Source of the DNA: Streptomyces sp. G44
GTDB taxonomy: Bacteria > Actinomycetota > Actinomycetes > Streptomycetales > Streptomycetaceae
DNA: 40,880 nucleotides
Direction of reading: 5' to 3'
NCBI RefSeq assembly: GCF_016905445.1
Contig: NZ_JAFEXF010000049.1
Location: forward strand, 1-40,880
Both the position numbers and the translations under genes were made by a program. Of the stretch, positions 26,292 through 34,179 are shown one piece after another (position 1 is the stretch's first letter; each line of letters begins with the position of its first letter). Under the pieces are notes generated by a model. It saw only the letters and a list, made by a program, of their open reading frames with translations. It did no database searches and had not been told where the DNA came from.

Positions 26292-27371
26292 TCACACCCC
26301 CACCGACTCCTCCATCTCCTCCTCCTGGTCGGCCCGGTCCGCGTCACGGGAGGCCGCGACGGGTGCCGCCGCCACGCGTCCGCGCCGCTCCCAGAGCCCG
26401 GCGGCACCGACGCACAGCAGCCCGGCCGCCAGCCAGCCCGCCAGCGTCCAGACGTGCGCGCCGAGGTCGTGGCCGCCGAAGTAGAGGTGGCTGCGGATGC
26501 CCTCGACGAAGCCCGCGCCGTTCCAGAACGCGTGCAGCGAGCCGAAGAAGCCGTTCTGGAGTTCGGGCCGGAACAGGCCGCCGGAGGTCGTGAAGTTGAG
26601 CATCACGAACAGCACCATCATCGTCAGCGTCGTCCAGCGCTTGAGGAAGGTGTGGAGTCCCACGCCGATGAAGAGGACCCCGGCCGAGTAGAGCCAGCAC
26701 ATCGCCCACACGCCCCACAGGCCCTGGTGCGCCAGGTGGAAGAGCGGCCCCGCGAGCGCCGCGCCGATCAGGCTGACGGCGAAGGAGACCCCGACCGCCA
26801 GACCCGCGCGGACCCGCATCCGCAGCCCCGCGCCGGCGGCGCCGAGCACGGCGACCGACGCGTACGAGCCGATGCTGACGGCGACGAGCAGGAAGAACAG
26901 GCCCTGACCCGTCGGGTCGTCGGCGACCGGCGCCGCCACGTCGGTGACCTTCAGCGGGGCGCCCTGCTCCGCCGCGATCGGCGTGAAGATCTTCTGCGCC
27001 GCCATCGCGCTCATGTCGGACCCGGCGGAGGCCACGATCAGCTCGGGCGTCCGGGCGCCGGGCACGAAGGCCCCGGCGATGTCCAGGGACTTGAGCGCGT
27101 CGACGGCCCGCGCGCGGTCGGGGAGGGTGCGCACGTCGAGCGCGTCGCCCGCCTTGTCCTCGACGGTCTGCGCGAGCACCTGGGCCTGCGGGCCCGAGCC
27201 GACCACGGCGACCGGCATGTCGTTCGGCTCGGGCGTGACGAAGGCGCCCATGTAGGCGAGGCCCATGCCGAGGCACATGAGCAGGGGCGTCACGAGGTGG
27301 AGGAGGACATGGCGCAGGACGTCGCGCGTTCGAGGGGCGGCTGCTGCTGGGGCTTCCGCGGTGGCGGACAT
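26292..27371 (-). CDS. ABC-2/YhgE-like membrane permease protein
   Basis: 359 residues from the ATG at 27369-27371. One helix near the N-terminus (about 20-40) is followed by an extracytoplasmic domain of some 130 residues. Then come about five hydrophobic helices and an acidic C-terminus (DQEEEMEESVGV). This topology matches YhgE/Pip or DUF3533-type proteins related to ABC-2 exporters. No ATPase gene is adjacent. It is divergently transcribed from a MarR regulator across a gap with three operator-like sites, so it is probably the regulated target, perhaps an efflux-related protein. Substrate unknown. Confidence 0.75.
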   Translation of the reverse strand: MSATAEAPAAAAPRTRDVLRHVLLHLVTPLLMCLGMGLAYMGAFVTPEPNDMPVAVVGSGPQAQVLAQTVEDKAGDALDVRTLPDRARAVDALKSLDIAGAFVPGARTPELIVASAGSDMSAMAAQKIFTPIAAEQGAPLKVTDVAAPVADDPTGQGLFFLLVAVSIGSYASVAVLGAAGAGLRMRVRAGLAVGVSFAVSLIGAALAGPLFHLAHQGLWGVWAMCWLYSAGVLFIGVGLHTFLKRWTTLTMMVLFVMLNFTTSGGLFRPELQNGFFGSLHAFWNGAGFVEGIRSHLYFGGHDLGAHVWTLAGWLAAGLLCVGAAGLWERRGRVAAAPVAASRDADRADQEEEMEESVGV

Positions 27372-27403
27372 GCGGTACTCCGGTTGGGATGTCGGGGCGG
27401 ATG

Positions 27404-27465
27404 GTTGGTATATGCAACTCAAAGTGGTTGGTATATGCAACCCGCTTTATGTTGTACTCTACAAC
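27404..27465. promoter_or_regulatory. three evenly spaced GTTG-N7-CAAC operator sites
   Basis: Sites lie at 27404-27418, 27427-27441 and 27451-27465, with start-to-start distances of 23 and 24 bases. The first two are identical over 17 bases (TGGTTGGTATATGCAAC). The third, GTTGTACTCTACAAC, is nearly a perfect palindrome with six matched pairs per arm. They lie between the membrane protein gene and the MarR gene, just upstream of both starts, so they are likely operators for that MarR protein. The TATATG inside the repeats may also serve as -10 elements. Confidence 0.72.
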
Positions 27466-27487
27466 CGTTCAGGGAGAGGGAGAAATC

Positions 27488-27955
27488 GTGACCGATCGAG
27501 ACAGGCCCCGGTCCGGGGCGCGGGACGACTCCATCGAGATCATCCAGCGGGAGATGACGGCCTTCGCCCGCCGGGCGCGCGCCACCGCCGCGCGGATGCA
27601 CCCCGAACTCTCGCTCGTGTCCTTCACGCTGCTCGGCCACCTGGAGCACCAGGGCGGCTGCCGGGCCACGGACCTGGCCGCGCACTACACCCTCGACAAG
27701 TCGACGATCAGCCGGCAGGTGGGCGCGCTGGAGAAGGCCGGGCTCGTCGAGCGGCGGCTCGACCCCGCCGATCACCGGGTGCACGTACTGCACCTCACCG
27801 ACCGGGGCCACGAGGTGCTGGCGCAGGTCGGCGCCGCGCGCCGGGTGGCGTTCCAGGAGCGGCTGGCGGAGTGGAGCGGGCCGGACCTGGCGCGGTTCGC
27901 GGAGTACCTGCTGCGTTACAACGAAGCCGCGGAGCGCGAGGCGGCGAGCGAGTGA
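27488..27955 (+). CDS. MarR-family transcriptional regulator
   Basis: 155 residues, GTG start preceded by AGGGAGAGGGAG. The winged helix-turn-helix is clear: CRATDLAAHYTLDKSTISRQ as the recognition helix region, LEKAGLVERR, then the wing DPADHRVHVLHLTDRG. Helices at both ends form the dimer interface. MarR proteins are usually released from DNA by small aromatic or antibiotic-like ligands. Its divergent neighbour and the three palindromic sites in the gap indicate autoregulation and control of the membrane protein. It has no obvious Cys sensor. Confidence 0.93.
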   Translation: MTDRDRPRSGARDDSIEIIQREMTAFARRARATAARMHPELSLVSFTLLGHLEHQGGCRATDLAAHYTLDKSTISRQVGALEKAGLVERRLDPADHRVHVLHLTDRGHEVLAQVGAARRVAFQERLAEWSGPDLARFAEYLLRYNEAAEREAASE

Positions 27956-27990
27956 GGAGCGGTGGGCACTGCGGGAGGGGCGGCAAAACA

Positions 27991-28020
27991 TTGCACGAGA
28001 CGTATCGTCTCGTTTAAGGT
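27991..28020 (+). promoter_or_regulatory. promoter with perfect 19-bp inverted repeat in the spacer
   Basis: TTGCAC (27991-27996) and TAAGGT (28015-28020) are spaced 18 bases apart and form a good promoter. The perfect inverted repeat ACGAGACG-TAT-CGTCTCGT (27995-28013) occupies its spacer, an ideal repressor site of the TetR type. The expected transcription start falls at or within a base or two of the ATG at 28027, so the mRNA may be leaderless. Confidence 0.65.
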
Positions 28021-28026
28021 CGTCGC

Positions 28027-29253
28027 ATGACGACCGCACCTCGCCCCGCCCACATCGCCATGTTCTCGATCGCCGCCCACGGGCATGTGAACCCGAGCCT
28101 CGACGTCATCCGTGAGCTCGTCGCCCGCGGCCACCGCGTCACGTACGCCATCCCGCACATCTTCGCGGCGAAGGTGGCCGCGACCGGTGCCGAGCCCAGA
28201 CCCTACGAGACGACCCTGCCCTCACCGGACGACGACCCACAGGCCTGGGGCACCGAACTGGTCGACAACCTCGAACCCTTCCTCACCGACGCGATCCAGG
28301 CCCTGCCGAAGCTGGCACGCGCCTACGAGGGCGATGAACCCGACCTCGTCCTGTACGACATCACGTCCTACCCGGCACGCGTCCTGGCCCGCCGCTGGGG
28401 CGTCCCCGAGATCTCCCTCTCGCCGAACCTCGTCGCCTGGGACGGGTACGAGGAGGAGGTCGCCGAGCCGACGCAGGCGCAGCTGAAGGCCTCCGAGCGG
28501 GGCCGGGCCTATCTGGCGCGCTTCGCCTCCTGGCTGGCGGAGAACGGCATCACCCAGGTCCCCGACTCCTTCGTCGCCCGGCCCCCGCGCTCCCTGGTGC
28601 TGATCCCCAAGGCCTTGCAGCCATTCGCCGACCGGGTCGACGAGAGCGTGCACACCTTCGTCGGCGCCTGTCAGGGGGAGCGTGCGGAGCGGGGGGAGTG
28701 GGAGCGGCCCGCCGGGGCGCGGAAGGTGCTGCTCGTCTCGCTCGGCTCGGCCTTCACCAAGCAGCCCGGCTTCTACCGCGAGTGCGTCAAGGCCTTCGGC
28801 GACCTGCCGGGCTGGCACATGGTGCTCCAGGTCGGCAAGCACGTGGGCGCGGAGGAACTGGGCGAGCTGCCCGCGAACGTGGAAGTGCACCCGTGGGTGC
28901 CGCAGCCGGCGATCCTCAAGAAGGCCGACGCGTTCATCACGCACGCCGGCGCGGGCGGCAGCCAGGAAGGGCTCGCCACCGCGACCCCGATGGTGGCCGT
29001 GCCGCAGGCCGCCGACCAGTTCGGCAACGCCGACATGTTGCAGGGGCTCGGCGTCGCCCGGCACCTGCCGATGGAGCAGGCGACCGCCGAGGCGTTGCGC
29101 GAGGCGGTTCTCGCGCTGGCCGACGATCCCGAAGTCGCCCGGCGGCTGGCCGAGGTCCAGGCCTCGATGGCGGCGGAGGGCGGCACCCGGATGGCCGCCG
29201 ACCTCATCGAGGGGGAGCTGGCGAAGGCGCGAGCCCAGGCTGCCCTTAGGTGA
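28027..29253 (+). CDS. OleD/Mgt-like macrolide glycosyltransferase (GT1)
   Basis: 408 residues, close to the OleD length. The N-terminal domain begins [19 protein letters not shown], with the presumed catalytic His18 and a partner Asp near 111 ([10 protein letters not shown]). The C-terminal nucleotide-sugar site includes [19 protein letters not shown] and the sequence [10 protein letters not shown]. Such enzymes transfer glucose from UDP-glucose to macrolides, inactivating them, and often accept flavonoids and other phenols. It is an intracellular resistance or detoxification enzyme. No macrolide pathway is in the window. The operator in its promoter suggests inducible expression by an unlinked repressor; the adjacent MarR protein's site type is different. 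Confidence 0.93.
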   Translation: MTTAPRPAHIAMFSIAAHGHVNPSLDVIRELVARGHRVTYAIPHIFAAKVAATGAEPRPYETTLPSPDDDPQAWGTELVDNLEPFLTDAIQALPKLARAYEGDEPDLVLYDITSYPARVLARRWGVPEISLSPNLVAWDGYEEEVAEPTQAQLKASERGRAYLARFASWLAENGITQVPDSFVARPPRSLVLIPKALQPFADRVDESVHTFVGACQGERAERGEWERPAGARKVLLVSLGSAFTKQPGFYRECVKAFGDLPGWHMVLQVGKHVGAEELGELPANVEVHPWVPQPAILKKADAFITHAGAGGSQEGLATATPMVAVPQAADQFGNADMLQGLGVARHLPMEQATAEALREAVLALADDPEVARRLAEVQASMAAEGGTRMAADLIEGELAKARAQAALR

Positions 29254-29384
29254 CGGTCCGTGACGTGCCGGCGGTTCCACTCATTCGATAACGCTCTGGT
29301 AACGCACCAATGTCCTGGAATGGCCATGGACTCCATTCGAAAGGTTGACCGTTACCCCCGGTGAAAGGTTGCACTCCGTAGATC

Positions 29385-29414
29385 TTGTTCCTTGGGCGAA
29401 ACCTTCCTTAGCGT
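29385..29414 (+). promoter_or_regulatory. candidate promoter for the phosphatidyltransferase gene
   Basis: TTGTTC (29385-29390) and TAGCGT (29409-29414) are 18 bases apart, placing a start about 30 bases before the ATG at 29453, which has AGGAAG nine bases upstream. The surrounding 200-base gap is relatively AT-rich for this genome. Low confidence without mapping. Confidence 0.35.
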
Positions 29415-29452
29415 GAGATGAACTTTCGTCGAACGCCAGGAAGTTGACCCCC

Positions 29453-30451
29453 ATGCGTCGAGACATACCGCCCCTCCCCGAGGTGCGTCGCATCACTCAG
29501 AAGAAGCGCGACGCGTGGTGGACCGTGTTGCTTGTCGACCCGGTCGCCACGCCGCTCGTGCGGTTCACCGCGATGCACACGAGGATCACGCCCAACCAGA
29601 TCACGTGGGGCGCGTTCCTTCTCGGTCTCGGCTCCGCCGCGTGCTTCGCGTTCGGCGACTGGAAGTGGCTCGCCCTCGGCGCCGTCATCTACCACCTGAG
29701 CTTCATCCTCGACTGCATGGACGGCAAGGTCGCCCGCCTCACCGGGCAGGGCTCGGTCTTCGGCGCCTGGCTCGACTTCGTCTTCGACCGCATCCGCGTC
29801 ATGGTGTGCGGCGTCGCCCTGATGGGCGGCCAGTACGAGCGCACGGGCGACACCCTGTACATCTGGCTGGCGCTCGCCGTGGTGGCGCTCGACACCCTGC
29901 GGTACATCAACTCGCTGGAGATCTTCAAGATCCGGCACACCATGCGCAAGCAGATCAAGGCGCGCATGCGGGCCGCGCGGCGCGCGCAGAACCAGGCGGA
30001 GCTCGCCTTCATGGAGGACCTGCTGCGGGAGAACCCCTCGGCGGACATCGAGCAGGACCTCCAGCGGGCCGCGGGCGAGGCGCCCTACGACCCGCAGGTG
30101 CCCGTGGAGGCCGGTGCCGACGGGGAGGCGGCACCGGCCCCGGTGGCGCCCAAGCCCCAGGTGATCGACCTGCACCAGGAGTTCCGGCGCAAGTTCCCGG
30201 CCTATCTGCGGGCCCGCTCCTTCCTGCTGCGCCACCGCATCCGCGCGCACCTGGTGAGCGGCATCGAGTTCCAGATGGGCGTCTTCATGATCGGTCCGCT
30301 CTTCGACGTGGTGATGCCCGCGACGATCGTGTCCGGCGCGCTCCTCCTCGTCTTCGAACTCGCCATCATCTACAAGCTGCTGCTCTCGACGCGGGACTTC
30401 ACGCGGACCATCGACTCCTTCGAGGAGCAGAAGGTGCCGGTCGCGGTCTGA
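29453..30451 (+). CDS. CDP-alcohol phosphatidyltransferase family protein
   Basis: 332 residues. The diagnostic motif D-x2-D-G-x2-A-R-x8-G-x3-D-x3-D is complete: Asp87, Asp90-Gly91, Ala94-Arg95, Gly104, Asp108, Asp112. Membrane helices flank it (about 50-85 and 113-140), and two more lie near the C-terminus (about 285-315). A cytoplasmic insert rich in Arg, Ala and Glu (about 165-240) is unusual in length. The enzyme would move a phosphoalcohol from CDP to an acceptor or the reverse, in phospholipid or polyol-phosphate synthesis; the exact substrate is not evident. The ATG is preferred over the TTG nine bases upstream because of AGGAAG spacing. Confidence 0.88.
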   Translation: MRRDIPPLPEVRRITQKKRDAWWTVLLVDPVATPLVRFTAMHTRITPNQITWGAFLLGLGSAACFAFGDWKWLALGAVIYHLSFILDCMDGKVARLTGQGSVFGAWLDFVFDRIRVMVCGVALMGGQYERTGDTLYIWLALAVVALDTLRYINSLEIFKIRHTMRKQIKARMRAARRAQNQAELAFMEDLLRENPSADIEQDLQRAAGEAPYDPQVPVEAGADGEAAPAPVAPKPQVIDLHQEFRRKFPAYLRARSFLLRHRIRAHLVSGIEFQMGVFMIGPLFDVVMPATIVSGALLLVFELAIIYKLLLSTRDFTRTIDSFEEQKVPVAV

Positions 30452-30485
30452 CCGTGCGGATGGGGTGCGGTCGTGCGGCGCCGGT

Positions 30486-30530
30486 GCGATGCCGGGCGGC
30501 CGGGGAATTCCCCCGGCCGCCCGGCATCGC
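30486..30530. terminator. perfect 20-bp stem-loop terminator
   Basis: The arms 30486-30505 and 30511-30530 are perfectly complementary over 20 bp around the 5-base loop AATTC. It begins 34 bases after the phosphatidyltransferase stop. No T tract follows, as usual in Streptomyces. It is one of the strongest hairpins in the window and should act as terminator and 3' mRNA stabiliser. Confidence 0.82.
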
Positions 30531-30629
30531 GCGTGTGGCGCAAAGTGTCTGGTGTTACCCGGAGTTGGGGCGAGTGGGTCCCTGGATGTCCGTTCCGTAG
30601 CGACCGCGACCGGTTTGTGATTACGGAAC

Positions 30630-30661
30630 CTTGTTGAACAAGTCACAGCTGCATGTAGGTA
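30630..30661 (+). promoter_or_regulatory. candidate protease promoter overlapped by a 13-bp palindrome
   Basis: The 371-base gap 30452-30822 holds the terminator above and, further on, TTGAAC (30634-30639) and TAGGTA (30656-30661) with 16-base spacing. The palindrome CTTGTT-G-AACAAG (30630-30642) overlaps the -35 and could be an operator. This leaves a leader of about 150 bases before the ATG, in which I see nothing else apart from the GAGGAG ribosome binding site at 30807-30812. Confidence 0.4.
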
Positions 30662-30822
30662 TTGATCTGCGCGCGTCAATCGGTCAGGGTTTCGTCCCAA
30701 CACCCGGAGATCTTCCGGGCGTCAGGGCGCGTCGCGATGAACTTGTCGTGGCGGCACGCCTCTGGCGAGACAGCTGAATACCCCCCACAACCCCCCACAC
30801 AGCACTGAGGAGACCCCTCTTC

Positions 30823-32031
30823 ATGGCAACACACAAGCGTGCCCGCACGATGAAGCTCACCGCCGCCATAGCCACCGCCGCCACCGCGGTCGGCGTGACG
30901 GTCTTCGCCACCTCCTTCGCCGGCGCGGCCACCCCCGCCGAGGGCAAGGTCTACGGCGCCGACGCCAAGGGCGCCGTCGCCGGCAGCTACATCGTGATGC
31001 TCGACGAGAAGGCGGACCGCGACGCCAAGTCCGACCTCGCCGAGGAGTACGGCGGCGAACTCAAGCGGAACTACTCCTCCGCGATCAACGGCTTCTCCGC
31101 CAAGGGCCTGAGCGAGACCGAGGCCAGGCGCCTGGCCGCCGACCCGGCCGTCGGCAAGGTCGTCCAGTCCAAGAAGTTCACCATCGACGCCACCCAGGAC
31201 AACCCGCCGTCGTGGGGCCTGGACCGCATCGACCAGGCGGACACCGCGGCCGACAAGAAGTACACGTACCCCGACGCGGCCGGTGAGGGCGCCACCGCGT
31301 ACGTCATCGACACGGGCGTCCGCGTCAGCCACAAGGACTTCGGCGGCCGCGCGGTCTCCGGCTTCGACGCCATCGACAACGACGACAACGCCGACGACGG
31401 CAACGGCCACGGCACGCACGTCGCCGGCACCATCGCCGGTGAGGCGCACGGCGTCGCCAAGAAGGCGAAGATCGTCGCCGTCCGCGTGCTCGACGACAAC
31501 GGCTCGGGCACCACCGAGCAGGTCGTCGCGGGCATCGACTGGGTCACCAAGAACCACCAGGGCCCCTCCGTCGCCAACATGAGCCTCGGCGGCGGCGCGG
31601 ACGAAGCGCTCGACGCGGCCGTCCAGAAGGCGATCGCCTCGGGCGTCACCTTCGCGGTGGCCGCCGGGAACGAGTCGGCCGACGCCGCGCAGGGCTCCCC
31701 GTCCCGCGTGAAGGAGGCCATCACGGTCGCCTCCTCCACCAAGGACGACCAGCAGTCGGACTTCTCCAACTTCGGCTCCGTCGTGGACATCTACGCCCCG
31801 GGCTCGGACATCACGTCGGCCTGGAACACCGGTGACGACGCCACCAACACGATCTCCGGTACGTCGATGGCGACCCCGCACGTCGTGGGCGCCGCCGCCG
31901 TCTACGTCGCCGCCCACCCGGACGCCAAGCCCGCGGACGTCGCCAAGGCCCTGACCGACGGCGCCACCCCGGACAAGATCTCCAACCCGAGCGAGGGCAC
32001 GCCCAACAAGCTCCTGAAGATCGTCGAGTGA
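30823..32031 (+). CDS. secreted subtilisin-like serine protease (S8, proteinase K type)
   Basis: 402 residues. A signal peptide (1-36, ending FAGAA) is followed by an inhibitor I9-type propeptide (about 55-120, with SYIVMLDEKAD). The mature catalytic domain begins near residue 123. The triad is complete: Asp163 (VIDTGV), His196 (GHGTHVAGT) and Ser348 (GTSMATPHV); the oxyanion Asn is Asn283 (AGNES). The protein ends with the catalytic domain and has no P-domain or PKD extension. It should be autoprocessed and act outside the cell in protein degradation. Start ATG with GAGGAG 10 bases upstream. Confidence 0.96.
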   Translation: MATHKRARTMKLTAAIATAATAVGVTVFATSFAGAATPAEGKVYGADAKGAVAGSYIVMLDEKADRDAKSDLAEEYGGELKRNYSSAINGFSAKGLSETEARRLAADPAVGKVVQSKKFTIDATQDNPPSWGLDRIDQADTAADKKYTYPDAAGEGATAYVIDTGVRVSHKDFGGRAVSGFDAIDNDDNADDGNGHGTHVAGTIAGEAHGVAKKAKIVAVRVLDDNGSGTTEQVVAGIDWVTKNHQGPSVANMSLGGGADEALDAAVQKAIASGVTFAVAAGNESADAAQGSPSRVKEAITVASSTKDDQQSDFSNFGSVVDIYAPGSDITSAWNTGDDATNTISGTSMATPHVVGAAAVYVAAHPDAKPADVAKALTDGATPDKISNPSEGTPNKLLKIVE

Positions 32032-32051
32032 CCCTCGGCACCCGCTGAGCC

Positions 32052-32090
32052 GCGGCCGTCGTGCCCACCCCCACGGGGCACGGCGGCCGC
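32052..32090 (+). terminator. terminator after the protease gene
   Basis: A 15-bp stem (32052-32066 with 32076-32090) with one G-T pair and a 9-base loop lies 20 bases after the protease stop, followed by TCTAT. It reaches to within 15 bases of the next gene's start, so that gene needs its own very close promoter or depends on readthrough. Confidence 0.75.
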
Positions 32091-32104
32091 TCTATCGTGT
32101 GCAC

Positions 32105-32656
32105 ATGGTGATCAGGACATACGCGGCGCTGCTGCGCGGCATCAACGTGGGCGGCCACAAGAAGGTGCCGATGGCCGAGCTGCGCGCGCTCCTGGAGGGG
32201 CTCGGGCACAGCGGCGTACAGACGTATCTGCAGAGCGGCAACGCGGTCTTCACGGCCGCGGGGGGTGACGAGGGGTCACTCGCCGCCGAGCTGCGCGAAG
32301 CGATCGGGGAACACTTCGGCTTCGCCGTCGACGTGCTGGTGCGCGACGGCGCGTATCTGCGGGCGGTGGCGGACGCCTGCCCGTTCCCGACCGCCGGCCT
32401 GGAGGCCAGGCAGCTCCACGTCACCTACTTCTCCGCACCGGTCGACGCGGCCCGCTTCGCCGCCATCGACCAGAGCGCCTTCCTCCCCGAGGAGTTCAGG
32501 CTCGGCGACCGCGCGCTCTACCTGTACGCGCCCGACGGGCTCGGCCGCTCCAGACTCGCCGAACAGCTGTCGAGACCCGGCCCGACCAAGGGCCTCGTCG
32601 CCACCACCCGGAACTGGAACACCGTCACCCGTCTCGTGGAGATGACCCGTGACTGA
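32105..32656 (+). CDS. DUF1697 family protein
   Basis: 183 residues with the family hallmarks: YAALLRGINVGGHKKVPMAEL at the N-terminus (of which LLRGINVGG is diagnostic), VQTYLQSGNAVF, and TRNWNTVTRL at the C-terminus. Function is unknown for the whole family; it is a soluble alpha/beta protein. The start could be ATG 32105 or GTG 32099. No ribosome binding site is visible because the terminator hairpin ends only 14 bases upstream, so the transcript may be leaderless. Its stop overlaps the next gene by 8 bases. Confidence 0.85.
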   Translation: MVIRTYAALLRGINVGGHKKVPMAELRALLEGLGHSGVQTYLQSGNAVFTAAGGDEGSLAAELREAIGEHFGFAVDVLVRDGAYLRAVADACPFPTAGLEARQLHVTYFSAPVDAARFAAIDQSAFLPEEFRLGDRALYLYAPDGLGRSRLAEQLSRPGPTKGLVATTRNWNTVTRLVEMTRD

Positions 32657-33023
32657 CCGCACCCCGGCCGTGGAAGCCGCCATCGAGGGCGAACTGCGCC
32701 TCCTCGACCCGGAGGTGCGCGCCTCGCCCGTTCTCCTCGGGGCGCTGCTGCACCCGGAGTTCACCGAGTTCGGGGCGTCCGGGACGCGCTGGGACCGGGA
32801 TGCGATCGTACGGGCCCTCACGGCCGCCCCGGCGCCCGCGAGCCGCCCCACGACGACCGCGCACATGCGGGGCGTCCAGCTCGCCGACGACCTGGTGCAC
32901 CTGACCTTCGACACGGACGACAACGGGCGTCGCGCGCACCGCAGTTCGCTGTGGCGGCGCACGGATGACGGGTGGCGGCTCTGGTTCCACCAAGGGACAC
33001 CCTTCGGCGGTGACCCCGCCTGA
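32649..33023 (+). CDS. DUF4440/SnoaL-like NTF2-fold protein
   Basis: 124 residues of the NTF2-like cone fold: an N-terminal helix (EAAIEGELRLLDPEVRA), the LLHPEFTEFGASGTRWDRDAIVRAL segment split over two helices, then strands ending with WRRTDDGWRLWFHQGTPF. These proteins are often annotated as DUF4440; enzymatic function is unknown. GTG start inside the end of the DUF1697 gene, and its stop is directly followed by the GTG of the next, broken, gene, so the three form one coupled transcript. Confidence 0.82.
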   Translation: MTDRTPAVEAAIEGELRLLDPEVRASPVLLGALLHPEFTEFGASGTRWDRDAIVRALTAAPAPASRPTTTAHMRGVQLADDLVHLTFDTDDNGRRAHRSSLWRRTDDGWRLWFHQGTPFGGDPA

Positions 33024-33559
33024 GTGGCCCACGGCACGTACGGCGTCGACTTCTACTCCGACCCGGCCTGCCCCTTCGCCTGGATCACCTCACGCTGGAT
33101 GCCGGAGGTCGAACGCCGCCGCGACCTCGACCTTCGCTTCCACGTGATGAGCCTGTACTTCCACCACAGGGGCGACGAACTGCCGCAGTGGTACCGCGAC
33201 CTGTACACCGCTTACGGCACCCGGATCCACCAGGACAAGAACGAGGACTGCGCGGAGGTCGCCGCACGGTCCTGGCCGGGCCGGGCCTGCCGGAAGAGCT
33301 CGCGGCCGCGGCGGGCGGCGCCGCGTACGACGAGGCGCTGCGCCGCAGCCACGACGCGGGCAAGGACCCGGACGCCGACGGCTGCGTCGGCACACCGACG
33401 ATCCACGTCGACGGCACCGTCTGGTTCGGCCCCGTGCTGCGCGCCATCCCGCGCGGCGAGGAGGCGGCCCGGCTCTTCGACGGCTTCCGGGTGCCGGCGG
33501 GACACCCGGACCTCTTCGAGCTGAAGCGCACGCGAACGGGCGGCCCCGACTTCTCCTGA
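33024..33559 (+). pseudogene. decayed DsbA-family (mycothiol-dependent nitroreductase-like) gene
   Basis: The first frame (33024 to about 33270) reads [29 protein letters not shown] and [10 protein letters not shown], matching the Rv2466c-type thioredoxin-fold family. The active site is CPFA instead of CPWC. At about 33271 the matching reading moves by one base: [35 protein letters not shown] and [14 protein letters not shown] continue in the other frame to a TGA at 33557-33559. Restoring one C near 33271 rejoins them. In addition, between WYRD and LYTAYG some 27 residues present in the family as I recall it are missing. A single sequencing error could explain the frameshift but not the internal deletion, so decay is likely. 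Confidence 0.8.
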
Positions 33560-33565
33560 GGGCGC

Positions 33566-33585
33566 CCGGCGGCCTCAGCCGCCGG
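33566..33585. terminator. bidirectional terminator hairpin between convergent genes
   Basis: A perfect 8-bp stem, CCGGCGGC (33566-33573) with GCCGCCGG (33578-33585), and a CTCA loop. It sits at the convergent junction and overlaps the acetyltransferase stop codon. Confidence 0.5.
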
Positions 33586-34105
33586 CGGGCGGCGGCACCG
33601 GCAACCGGGAGGTGAGCAGCAGTGTGGTCCTGCCGTCGGCCTCGGGCACCGCGCGGCCCTGCGTGTAGCCGAGGCGCTTGAGGACCGAGAGGGAGGCGGT
33701 GTTCTCCGAGTCCACGGTCGCGTGCACCTCGGCGAGCCCCAAAGACTCGTGGCCGTACGCGGTCAGGAGCCGCGCCAGCTCGGTCCCGAGCCCGAGGCCC
33801 CAGCTCTCCCTGGTCAGCCCGTAGACGATCTCGTGGCCGTCGAGCCACGACTCGGGGGAGGGCTTGATCTCGGCGTGCCCGACATAGCGCCCCTCGTACC
33901 GGACCGCCCAGACGGGAAAGCGCTTCTCGGCGTAGACAAGACTGAATATCCGTCCGAACAGGGCCCGGTCCTCGGCGGCGCTCTGCACCCCGTCCCCGAA
34001 CCAGCGGCCCACGGCCTCGTCCTGGAACAGCGCGACGAAGTCCGCCTCGTCGGCGGCGGCATAGGCCGAGAGGCAGAGGCGTTCGGACCGCAGTTCGGGT
34101 GTCAT
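33575..34105 (-). CDS. GNAT-family N-acetyltransferase
   Basis: 176 residues of the RimJ/RimL-like GNAT group. The N-terminus LRSERLCLSAYAAAD is typical. The acetyl-CoA loop appears as ESWGLGLGTELARLL, and the C-terminal helix-strand as NTASLSVLKRLGYTQGRAV. It would acetylate an amine of a protein or small molecule. The ATG at 34103-34105 gives the usual family start; a longer frame upstream lacks features. Substrate unknown. Confidence 0.88.
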   Translation of the reverse strand: MTPELRSERLCLSAYAAADEADFVALFQDEAVGRWFGDGVQSAAEDRALFGRIFSLVYAEKRFPVWAVRYEGRYVGHAEIKPSPESWLDGHEIVYGLTRESWGLGLGTELARLLTAYGHESLGLAEVHATVDSENTASLSVLKRLGYTQGRAVPEADGRTTLLLTSRLPVPPPAGG

Positions 34106-34179
34106 CCGCGAGACGCTAAGGGGACGGGCGGGACGGGGCAAGCGGTTTCACCGCGCCCCGTGTCACCGGGCCGCGCCGC

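Noticed and set aside
24176..26407. Minus-strand open frame of 743 codons under the sugar ABC genes
   Set aside because: Shadow of the permease and lipoprotein genes, whose overlapping stop/start arrangement is typical of an operon.
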